A stretch of 7,758 bases of DNA. Origin: Gammaproteobacteria bacterium. GTDB lineage: Bacteria > Pseudomonadota > Gammaproteobacteria > Steroidobacterales > Steroidobacteraceae. The translations under genes were made by a program, and so were the position numbers. The stretch is taken from assembly GCA_019242385.1 (NCBI GenBank), contig JAFAVO010000049.1, positions 1 through 7,758 on the forward strand, read 5' to 3'. The notes below the pieces were generated by a model. It did no database searches and was not told the origin of the DNA. It saw nothing but the letters and a program-made list of their open reading frames with translations. Shown piece by piece: positions 1 to 6,122 of the stretch. Each line of letters starts with the position of its first letter. Positions within the stretch are counted from its first letter, which is position 1.

Positions 1-519
1 CTCGAGGAGGGCGTGATTGGCAGCAATGCCGCGTCCGGAGTGCACGTTGGCGAGCGGCTCGAACTCCGGCAGCTCGAGCTTCGGCAGCGCCTGCGCATCG
101 CGTATCAGGGTCAGCATCTTCTCGCGCCACTGCGCGTAAAGGCGCTCCCAGTTGCCGTAATAGTAGAAGGCGCGCTGCTGGAACTCCTGCGTGCGACGGG
201 CGATCTCGGCCGGATCGGTCACGGCATTGCCGCCGATGTAGACACGCCCGTTGATGATGCGGTAATCGATCCCGAGTGTGGTCGGAATGCAGTGCACGCG
301 GGTCGTGGAGGAGCCGAGAGCGCAGTAGGCCGCCTCGGCGGTAACCATGTCGAAGGCCGACATCGGTTCCGGAAAATGCATCGAGTTGTAGAACCAGAAT
401 CGACCGTCGTCCGCCGGCGTGAACTGCATGTAGTAGGGATAGGCGGCCTGCGCGCGCTCGGTGCCGGGCACTACCTTCAGCGAGCTCGGAGCCGGGAAGG
501 CGGCGGATTCGTTACTCAT
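1..519 (-). CDS. PEP-utilising enzyme-like protein, N-terminal part (cut by left edge)
   Basis: The first 173 codons are present and the reading frame stays open to the left edge. The ATG at 517-519 is chosen because it follows a GGAGAG Shine-Dalgarno-like stretch about nine bases upstream. The N-terminus is Tyr-rich and carries YPYYMQF (about residues 27-33), FWFYNSMHFPEPM (41-53), the GIDYRIINGRVYIGG region (83-97), AFYYYGNWERLYAQW (117-131) and SGRG near 162. From memory this matches the N-terminal part of large proteins annotated as PEP-utilising enzymes, which end in a phosphohistidine swivelling domain; that catalytic part would lie outside the window. If correct, it is a soluble phosphotransferase-like protein, perhaps related in logic to PEP synthase or phenylphosphate synthase. 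Its substrate is unknown. It is divergent from the acetoacetyl-CoA synthetase gene. I am fairly sure it is a real gene and moderately sure of the family. Confidence 0.62.
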   Translation of the reverse strand, partial: MSNESAAFPAPSSLKVVPGTERAQAAYPYYMQFTPADDGRFWFYNSMHFPEPMSAFDMVTAEAAYCALGSSTTRVHCIPTTLGIDYRIINGRVYIGGNAVTDPAEIARRTQEFQQRAFYYYGNWERLYAQWREKMLTLIRDAQALPKLELPEFEPLANVHSGRGIAANHALLE

Positions 520-695
520 GGCGATCGGCTCTCCGGCGCGCTGGCGCGGGGATGCGTGAGTTGTGTCTCAAGGTTACCCCCAGTACGTGCGCGGGGCGAG
601 GCGCAGGGGCGAAGCTCGCGCCTCCGAGCTGGCAACACGCCGGAAGAGATGTATGCCATGCTTACAAATTCGCTTTGCCGATAATGAGTTAACTG
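520..695. promoter_or_regulatory. Divergent intergenic region between the PEP-utilising-like gene and the acetoacetyl-CoA synthetase gene
   Basis: These 176 bases separate two start codons facing away from each other, so promoters for both genes are expected here. The right end (about 660-695) is AT-richer than the rest of the window. It holds a good -10-like hexamer, GATAAT, at 680-685 and an 8-base perfect palindrome AGTTAACT at 687-694. No convincing -35 box lies 16-18 bases upstream of GATAAT. I could not pick out a credible promoter for the minus-strand gene. The palindrome abuts the start codon at 696 and could be an operator, but eight bases is weak evidence. Confidence 0.4.
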
Positions 696-2684
696 ATGCA
701 GCCAGGCGAACTGCTGTGGACCCCGGGACCGGAGCGCATCGCCCTTGCCAATGTCACGGCACTGGCGAGCTGGCTGGCTCGCGAGCGCGGTCGGCGGTTC
801 GCGGACTACCAGGCGCTGTGGCGCTGGTCGGTCGAGGACCTGGAAGGCTTCTGGCAGGCGCTGTGGGACTACTTCGGCATTGAATCCTCCGCGCCGCACA
901 CACGGGTGCTCGGACGACGCACCATGCCCGGCGCGGAGTGGTTTCCCGGCGCGCGCCTCAATTACGCGCAGCACGTCCTGCGGCGCGAGAGCGCAGGCGG
1001 TGACGTGCTCCTGCACCTGAGCGAGACGCGCCCGCTCACCGCGCTGCCCTGGGCGACGCTCGGTGCGCAGGTGCGCACACTCGCGACCGAGCTGCGCGCC
1101 CTCGGCATAAAGCCGGGAGACCGGGTCGTGGCGTGGATGCCGAACATCCCGGAGACCATGGTTGCGATGCTCGCCACCACGGCGATCGGGGCGATCTGGG
1201 CGTGCTGCTCGCCGGATTTCGGCGAGCGCGGCACGCTCGACCGCCTGGCGCAACTCTCGCCGAAACTGCTGTTCAGCGTCGACGGCTACCGCTACGGCGG
1301 CAAGCCCTTCGACCGGCGCAGCCAGCTGCGTGATATCGCCCGCAGCCTGATTTCCCTCGAGCACCTCATCTACCTGCCCTACCTGGAACCGGAGGAGCGC
1401 TCGCTGCCCCTGGCCTCGGCACGACAGTGGCACGAGCATTTCGAGCGACCGGCGGTGCCGGCGGAGCAATTCGAATTCGAGCAGGTCGCCTTCGATCATC
1501 CGCTGTGGACGCTGTTCTCCTCGGGCACGACCGGCCTGCCCAAGCCGATCGTGCATGGGCACGGCGGCATCCTGCTCGAGAACCTGAAGAACGCCACGTT
1601 CCACTTCGACCTGCGTGCCGGCGATCGCGTGTTCTTCTACACGACGAGCGGCTGGATGCTGTGGAATTTCATCACCAGCATACCGCTCACCGGCGCCCTG
1701 CCGGTGCTGTATGACGGGCACCCCGCTTACCCGGCGCCGGATGTACTGTGGAAGATGGCGGATGAGGCCGGGGTCGCCTCCTTCGGTGCGAGCCCCACGT
1801 ATGTGGATCAACTCAGCCGCTCGGGCATCGTGCCGCGCGATCGCTACGGTCTCGGGCAGCTTCGCACCATCAACCTCGCCGGCTCGCCGGCGACGCCCGA
1901 GAGCATGGCCTGGTTCTATCGCAACGTGAAGGCGGACCTCTGGGTCGCCAACGGCAGCGGCGGCACCGATTGCTGCACCGGGTTCGTCGGCGGTGTGCCG
2001 ACGCTGCCGGTGCGCGCCGGCGAGATCCAGGCGCCGCAGCTCGGCGTCTCCGTCAAAGCCTTCAACGCCCGTGGCGAGAGCGTGGTCGATGAGGTCGGTG
2101 AGCTCGTGCTGACCGAGCCCATGCCCTCGATGCCGCTGCGCTTCTGGAACGACCCTGAGGATCGTCGCTACCTCGAGACCTACTTCCAGGAATTTCCCGG
2201 CGTGTGGCGCCACGGGGACTTCTTCCGCATCGACGGGCAGGGACGCTGCTTCGTGCTCGGGCGCTCGGACGCGACCCTCAACCGCTACGGCATCCGCATC
2301 GGCACCGCGGAAATCTATCGGACGCTGACGCTGCTGCCCGAGGTGCAGGACGCGCTCATCGTGAATCTCGATCTTCCGGCCGGCGGGTTCTTCATGCCGC
2401 TGTTCGTGAAGCTCGCCGCGGGGGCCGCGCTCGACGCCGACCTCGAGGCGAGGATCCGCGACACCCTGCGGCGCGAGTACACGCCGCGCCACGTGCCGGA
2501 CAGGATCTATCAGGTGCCGGGCATCCCCTACACCCTCACCGGCAAGAAAATGGAAGTGCCGGTGCGGCGCATCCTGATGGGCGTCGCGCCGGAGAAAGCC
2601 GCGAACCGCAGCGGCGTCTCCGACCCGAGCGCGCTCGATTTTTTCATCGCTTACGCGCGAAGCCAACAGGACTACTGCCTCTGA
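696..2684 (+). CDS. aacS: Acetoacetyl-CoA synthetase (acetoacetate-CoA ligase)
   Basis: This 662-residue cytoplasmic ANL-superfamily enzyme is predicted to activate acetoacetate with ATP and CoA to acetoacetyl-CoA, feeding thiolase or polyester/lipid metabolism. The N-terminus LWTPGPERI is typical of acetoacetyl-CoA synthetases. The P-loop SSGTTGLPKP lies at 275-284, the SGGTD adenylate-binding motif at 421-425, and HGDFFRIDGQG followed by LGRSDATLNRYGIRIGTAEIY forms the hinge region. The DATLN..G.RIGTAEIY signature separates this family from acetyl-CoA synthetase. TGKK near 615-618 supplies the catalytic lysine (probably K617). Length matches the family. The start is forced: an in-frame TAA sits at 690-692 and the next internal Met is far inside the conserved region. 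No clear Shine-Dalgarno sequence precedes the ATG. The gene converges with the ligM-like gene. It could act on another beta-keto acid, but acetoacetate is the default. Confidence 0.9.
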   Translation: MQPGELLWTPGPERIALANVTALASWLARERGRRFADYQALWRWSVEDLEGFWQALWDYFGIESSAPHTRVLGRRTMPGAEWFPGARLNYAQHVLRRESAGGDVLLHLSETRPLTALPWATLGAQVRTLATELRALGIKPGDRVVAWMPNIPETMVAMLATTAIGAIWACCSPDFGERGTLDRLAQLSPKLLFSVDGYRYGGKPFDRRSQLRDIARSLISLEHLIYLPYLEPEERSLPLASARQWHEHFERPAVPAEQFEFEQVAFDHPLWTLFSSGTTGLPKPIVHGHGGILLENLKNATFHFDLRAGDRVFFYTTSGWMLWNFITSIPLTGALPVLYDGHPAYPAPDVLWKMADEAGVASFGASPTYVDQLSRSGIVPRDRYGLGQLRTINLAGSPATPESMAWFYRNVKADLWVANGSGGTDCCTGFVGGVPTLPVRAGEIQAPQLGVSVKAFNARGESVVDEVGELVLTEPMPSMPLRFWNDPEDRRYLETYFQEFPGVWRHGDFFRIDGQGRCFVLGRSDATLNRYGIRIGTAEIYRTLTLLPEVQDALIVNLDLPAGGFFMPLFVKLAAGAALDADLEARIRDTLRREYTPRHVPDRIYQVPGIPYTLTGKKMEVPVRRILMGVAPEKAANRSGVSDPSALDFFIAYARSQQDYCL

Positions 2685-2700
2685 TGGTGCGATCGCGGTC

Positions 2701-4098
2701 TCAGGTGCGCGTCCGCCAGCCTGCGTGATAGCCCTCGCGCGCGGGGCGGGCGTAGGGAGTTGGTGACACCTGCACGCGGATCTCCAGCTGGCGGTGCGGC
2801 TCGACGGTGGTCTTGCGCGTGCCGCCCGCCTCTTCGCCCCAGATGAGGGTCAATACATCGCCGATCTCGATGTCCTCATCGACGATGCCGAGCGAGAGGG
2901 CGGTGCGCTCGTTGAAGCTGTAGCCCCCGAACATCGAGAGGCCCACCGTCCGGCTGCCCTTGACGATGCGGTCGAAGGATGAGGAGGCGTAGTTGCAGTT
3001 GGGGAAGTCCCAGTACTTGTAGTTCTCCTCGCCCGGCGCCAGCAGCGAAGCGAAAATCTTGAGGAGATCTTCGGCGTTCCAGGCGAAGGTCACCTTCTTG
3101 CGGTGCGGTCCCTTGGCCTTCTTCTCCAGTGCCTCCCGACCGATGAAGTCGTGGTCGAAGCGGATGAAGGGGCCGTAGCCGAGGTCGAAGGGGGTGGTGT
3201 AGTAGTCCTCGATGTTCGCGGATACGAAGCTGCCGCCGATCGAGGTGGTGCCCTCGTAGCCATTCGCCGGCAGCCACTCGCGGTACTTCTGCATGCGTGC
3301 ACCGGTGTAGACCGCCGGCAGCGGCGAGGGGATCCACCCGGACTCGAGTGTGTTACTCGAGTAGGCCCGTGCCCCGACCGGCATCAGACCGAATTCCCGC
3401 CCCGCCTCGAGGATCGCCTCGCGGATCTCCTCGCCCTCGGCATAGGGACCCCAGATCTCGAGCCCCGGAGCGCCCGCCATGCCATGCCGCAGGCAGCGCA
3501 CCCTGCGACCTTTGATGTTGATCGCATCCATGTGGAAGAACTTCACCTGCGGCAGCGGCCCGCCGTTGACTCTCTCCAGCACCTGCTCGGCCTTCGGCCC
3601 CTGGATCTGATAACGGTAGTGCCGGCGGAACACGGCCTTGCCGCGCGGATTGGAGGGCGAGCGCTCATCGCGCACGGCCTCGACCTTGTAGCCGCCGGTC
3701 TGAGCGTGAAACTGGATCCAGTTGACCGTGGGGGTGCGGCCGACGAACAGCAGCTCGTGCTGATCGAGGTAGAAGAGGATCCCGTCGCCGATCACGTAGC
3801 CGTCGTAACTGCAGGGCACCATCTGCTTCGCCCTGTTCGGCACGAAGTTGGCAAAGCTGTTGATGGTGAGATGCGACGCCAGCTTCAGCGCGTCGGGGCC
3901 GCTGATGGTCACCTCCGACATGTGGTGCGACTGGTCATAGAGCACGGCGGTCTTCTGCCAGCCGACCTGCTCGCTCCTCCAGTTGCTGAACTCGCTCGGC
4001 ACCACCGGATACACGTAGGCGCCCACCTGCGAGTTGCGCAGCAGCTCGACCGTGTTACCGGAACGCTTGAGCAGACTCTCCAGACTCTCGCCACTCAT
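2701..4098 (-). CDS. ligM: LigM-family tetrahydrofolate-dependent vanillate/3-O-methylgallate O-demethylase
   Basis: A 465-residue protein of the GcvT/aminomethyltransferase fold, predicted to move the methyl of an aryl methyl ether to tetrahydrofolate: vanillate to protocatechuate, or 3-O-methylgallate to gallate. It is close in length and sequence to Sphingobium SYK-6 LigM (about 471 residues, from memory). Shared blocks include NTVELLRNSQVGAYVYPVV (15-33), the H58-H59 pair, the GDGILFYL region (104-111), RHGMAGAPGLEIWGPY (204-219), YSSNTLESGWIPSPLPA (246-262), IGGSFVSANIEDYY, and GGTRKTTVEPH near the C-terminus. Residues recalled as functional in LigM (Tyr31, His60, Arg122, Tyr247) correspond to Tyr30, His59, Arg121 and Tyr246 here. 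The ATG at 4096-4098 is preferred because conservation begins just after it and GGGGA lies about eight bases upstream. It is the last gene of the four-gene run, 22 bases after the dioxygenase stop. The methyl-THF recycling genes (metF/ligH type) are not in the window. Vanillate versus 3-O-methylgallate preference cannot be read directly. Confidence 0.88.
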   Translation of the reverse strand: MSGESLESLLKRSGNTVELLRNSQVGAYVYPVVPSEFSNWRSEQVGWQKTAVLYDQSHHMSEVTISGPDALKLASHLTINSFANFVPNRAKQMVPCSYDGYVIGDGILFYLDQHELLFVGRTPTVNWIQFHAQTGGYKVEAVRDERSPSNPRGKAVFRRHYRYQIQGPKAEQVLERVNGGPLPQVKFFHMDAINIKGRRVRCLRHGMAGAPGLEIWGPYAEGEEIREAILEAGREFGLMPVGARAYSSNTLESGWIPSPLPAVYTGARMQKYREWLPANGYEGTTSIGGSFVSANIEDYYTTPFDLGYGPFIRFDHDFIGREALEKKAKGPHRKKVTFAWNAEDLLKIFASLLAPGEENYKYWDFPNCNYASSSFDRIVKGSRTVGLSMFGGYSFNERTALSLGIVDEDIEIGDVLTLIWGEEAGGTRKTTVEPHRQLEIRVQVSPTPYARPAREGYHAGWRTRT

Positions 4099-4120
4099 CG
4101 CTGCAATTCCCCACGGGCCT

Positions 4121-5392
4121 TCATTGTTTGAGATGGGCCGCCTCGCCGGCGACCGAATACAGCATCTGCGCGTTGCGCGTCTTCTGGAACTCTTCGAGCG
4201 TCTCACCGCGCATGGCGGCGTAGACGTGCAGGTTGGTAATGCCGAGGACCGCGGCCAGCTTCTCCAGCAGAAAGAAAATCACTCCGTAGTGAATGAGCGC
4301 CCGCCAGTCGCGCCGCCGCACCAGGTCGCGCTCCTCGGGGGTGAGTGCCGCCTGCGCGAACAGCGGCTCGGGGTCGGCCAGGAAGCGCGCGCGGAATTCC
4401 GGCTCGATCAGCCGATGCAAGAAGCTGTTGAGCCGATACGCCTTGACGCTGCGCTCGAGAGTGAAGGGATAGGTGCCCGGAAGCTTCTCGATGCCGGCGA
4501 GCTCGCGGCCGATGCGCTCGCGAAATTCCTCATTCGACCCGGCAGGGGCAACCGCCGGCTCGTCTTCGTAGATCACCGTCACGATCGGCGTCATCGAGGG
4601 CAGGTAATAAGTGCTGTGGAGCTTGCGCACCCTGGCGGAGAGCGCGCCGCGCATGATGAGCCACATGATCACCTCGGCGCCCTCCAGCCCGCCCCGCTCG
4701 GCGTACTGAGCGATGGTCAGCTCGGCGAGCCGCTCGGGCTGGCGCTCGAGCAGGTCGAGGAACTCCATGTCCCAGGGGGTGTTGTTGAAGCCGGACCGCT
4801 CCCCGTGCACCTGGTGCGCGAGTCCGCCGGTCGCGACGATGGCTACCCGCAGATCTTCGGGGTAGCTCTGGATCGCGCGCCGCAGCGACTGGCCGAGTCT
4901 GAAGCAGCGTCGCGCCGTTGGCGTCGGAAACTCGAGCACACCGACCTGCAGCGGGACGATGGCGCCCGGCCAGCCGGGCTCGTGCGGCCACATCACCGAG
5001 AGCGGCGAGAAGCAACCGTGGTCGAGAGGCTTGCCCTGGAAATAGGAGAGGTCGAACTCTTCCGCGGTCAGCGCCGTGGCGATGTGGCGCGCGAGGGCCG
5101 GATGTCCCCGCACCGGCGGCAGCTTGCGCGGCCCGCCGCCTTCGTCGGCGACGGCGTACTGCGCGCCGACACCGAGTGCGAAGTGCGAATAGTGATCGAA
5201 GAAGAAGGAGGTGACGTGGTCGTTGTAGATGAAGAACAGCACGTCGGGGCGCTGGTCGCGCAGCCATCTCTGCACCGGCTCGTAGCCGGCGAAGATGGGT
5301 GCCCACACCGGATCGCTTTGCTTGCGAGCATCGAGCGCGAACCCGATGGTCGGGGTGTGCGAGGAGCCGATCCCGCCCACGATGCTGGCCAT
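4121..5392 (-). CDS. desB: Fused LigB-LigA extradiol dioxygenase, probably gallate dioxygenase (DesB/GalA type)
   Basis: A 423-residue single-chain class III (LigB-type) extradiol dioxygenase, predicted to open the ring of gallate to 4-oxalomesaconate using Fe(II) and O2 in the cytoplasm. Residues 1 to about 280 are the LigB-like catalytic domain; about 315-405 form a LigA-like domain (RLNSFLHRLIEPEFRARFL, RRRDWRALIHYG, AMRGETLEEF). The expected Fe ligands are His12 (SSHTPTI), His59 (YNDH) and Glu240, with acid/base histidines His125 and His193 (GGLAHQ). In DesB these are His12, His59, Glu239, His124 and His192, as I recall. Glu377, Tyr391 and Tyr412, which I recall as gallate contacts from the partner subunit of DesB, are present at the same numbers. 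The length fits DesB/GalA (about 420). The ATG is preceded by GAGAG at a seven-base spacing. 3-O-methylgallate 3,4-dioxygenase (DesZ-like) or protocatechuate 4,5-dioxygenase activity remains possible. It sits between the cupin and ligM genes. Confidence 0.82.
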   Translation of the reverse strand: MASIVGGIGSSHTPTIGFALDARKQSDPVWAPIFAGYEPVQRWLRDQRPDVLFFIYNDHVTSFFFDHYSHFALGVGAQYAVADEGGGPRKLPPVRGHPALARHIATALTAEEFDLSYFQGKPLDHGCFSPLSVMWPHEPGWPGAIVPLQVGVLEFPTPTARRCFRLGQSLRRAIQSYPEDLRVAIVATGGLAHQVHGERSGFNNTPWDMEFLDLLERQPERLAELTIAQYAERGGLEGAEVIMWLIMRGALSARVRKLHSTYYLPSMTPIVTVIYEDEPAVAPAGSNEEFRERIGRELAGIEKLPGTYPFTLERSVKAYRLNSFLHRLIEPEFRARFLADPEPLFAQAALTPEERDLVRRRDWRALIHYGVIFFLLEKLAAVLGITNLHVYAAMRGETLEEFQKTRNAQMLYSVAGEAAHLKQ

Positions 5393-5406
5393 GTTGAAGC
5401 TCTCGA

Positions 5407-5425
5407 GGGCCCGGGGTACGGGCCC
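5407..5425 (-). other. Perfect hairpin in the cupin-dioxygenase intergenic gap
   Basis: A 7-base perfect inverted repeat (GGGCCCG at 5407-5413 and CGGGCCC at 5419-5425) encloses a 5-base loop. It lies within the 37-base gap between the cupin stop and the dioxygenase start, just upstream of the GAGAG ribosome-binding stretch. All stem pairs are G-C. There is no T-run after it in the direction of transcription, so it does not look like an intrinsic terminator. It may act as an mRNA processing or stability element, or tune translation of the dioxygenase. GGGCCC is itself palindromic, so chance occurrence in GC-rich DNA is possible. Confidence 0.4.
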
Positions 5426-5429
5426 GCGC

Positions 5430-6029
5430 TCAGAGATACAGTTCCTTGTTGAGCGGGATGCCGTGCTCGCGGCAGTAGCTCTCGTAGTGATTCATGAACC
5501 ACCAGACATCGGAGGTCTCGACGAAATTGCCCTTGTCGTCGTACCACTCGAGCGGTCCCTGCAGCCAGCCGAAGAGCTTCACGCCTTTTGGGTCATCGGT
5601 CACCAGCGTATGCGTGAGCCCCGGGGTCTCGTAGATGAAGGCTCCGGGCGTCGCGACCCAGTCGTACTCGAGATAGCGCACGCTTCCCTCGAGGCACATC
5701 ATGACCACCGTGCCGCGGTGCTTGTGCGTTCCCACGACTCCCTTGGACTTGATCCACAGGATGTTGCTGAAGATGTTGTGGCGCACGTCGAAGGCCAGGT
5801 GGCGGATGGCGGCGTTGTTGCCAAACGGCACCCACGGGCTGTCCTTCTCATCCGCGCTGACGAAGGTTCCTGGCACCGCGTAGCGCTGGATGACGTCCCG
5901 GTACGTCTCGGGAATGTCGACGATCTTGTAGGCGGTCGAAGGCGGCGCCTTGATGCCCTTCGGCGCAGCAGGGGCAGGCTTTCCCTTGGCCGCGGCGGGC
6001 GCAGATTTCTGGGCGGTGGAGCTAGGCAT
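5430..6029 (-). CDS. ChrR-type cupin, 2,4'-dihydroxyacetophenone dioxygenase-like
   Basis: A 199-residue small cupin. Residues about 6-30 are a low-complexity Ala/Pro/Lys/Gly tail with no hydrophobic signal core; the cupin domain follows. SPWVPF (64-69), LWIKSKGVVGTHKHRG (91-106), CLEGSVRYLEYDWVATPGAF (112-131) and YETPGLTHTLV (133-143) match the family of 2,4'-dihydroxyacetophenone dioxygenase (DAD), which cleaves the bond between the carbonyl and hydroxymethyl carbons to give 4-hydroxybenzoate and formate. Likely metal ligands are His102, His104 and His140; the 38-residue spacing from first to last agrees with what I recall for DAD. The start at 6027-6029 is chosen because AGGAGG sits six bases upstream; an ATG two codons earlier touches that motif directly. 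The gene is 93 bases after the receptor stop and 37 before the dioxygenase start. Many DAD-like cupins have no known substrate, so the reaction here is open; an isomerase-like or purely binding role is an alternative. Confidence 0.75.
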   Translation of the reverse strand: MPSSTAQKSAPAAAKGKPAPAAPKGIKAPPSTAYKIVDIPETYRDVIQRYAVPGTFVSADEKDSPWVPFGNNAAIRHLAFDVRHNIFSNILWIKSKGVVGTHKHRGTVVMMCLEGSVRYLEYDWVATPGAFIYETPGLTHTLVTDDPKGVKLFGWLQGPLEWYDDKGNFVETSDVWWFMNHYESYCREHGIPLNKELYL

Positions 6030-6035
6030 GTTCAT

Positions 6036-6041
6036 CCTCCT
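6036..6041 (-). promoter_or_regulatory. Strong Shine-Dalgarno sequence that decides the cupin start
   Basis: On the minus strand AGGAGG is followed by ATGAACATG. The first ATG (6033-6035) touches the motif with no spacing, which is too close for initiation. The second ATG (6027-6029) has the normal six-base spacing, so translation should begin there. It is the best ribosome-binding site in the window. Confidence 0.75.
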
Positions 6042-6122
6042 CGATTCCTGACACAAGGCGCGCGCGCGGGCGGCAGCTGCCCAGCGCAGGCTTCGCAGTC
6101 CGGCCGTTGCACACGCCCGGCT

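Noticed and set aside
13..684. A 223-codon plus-strand open frame at the left end
   Set aside because: Most of it mirrors the PEP-utilising-like gene, whose translation shows coherent conserved blocks; this frame shows none.
516..2666. A 716-codon open frame on the minus strand across nearly the whole acetoacetyl-CoA synthetase gene
   Set aside because: Its translation is Arg/His/Glu-rich without any recognisable domain and it is fully antisense to a strongly conserved enzyme; long antisense frames are common in GC-rich DNA.
2685..2700. A bidirectional terminator between the convergent genes
   Set aside because: The 16 bases contain only the small palindrome GCGATCGC and no stem-loop followed by a T-run.
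3103..4131. A 342-codon plus-strand open frame opposite the ligM gene
   Set aside because: Antisense shadow of a gene with clear family motifs; no recognisable protein of its own.
4099..4206. A 36-residue N-terminal extension of the LigM-like protein
   Set aside because: The extension is Arg-rich, overlaps the end of the dioxygenase gene, and has no counterpart in LigM; the ATG at 4096-4098 fits both conservation and the ribosome-binding stretch.
4034..5452. A 472-codon plus-strand open frame opposite the dioxygenase gene
   Set aside because: Compositionally biased, no domain, and it overlaps two intact conserved genes on the other strand.
6030..6056. Earlier in-frame ATG codons for the cupin
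   Set aside because: The ATG at 6033-6035 is directly against AGGAGG and the one at 6054-6056 lies upstream of that motif, so neither has a properly spaced ribosome-binding site.
6072..6081. GGCAGCTGCC palindrome and the adjacent CG-alternating run between receptor and cupin genes
   Set aside because: A 10-base palindrome in very GC-rich DNA with no T-run or repeated copy is too weak to call a terminator or an operator.
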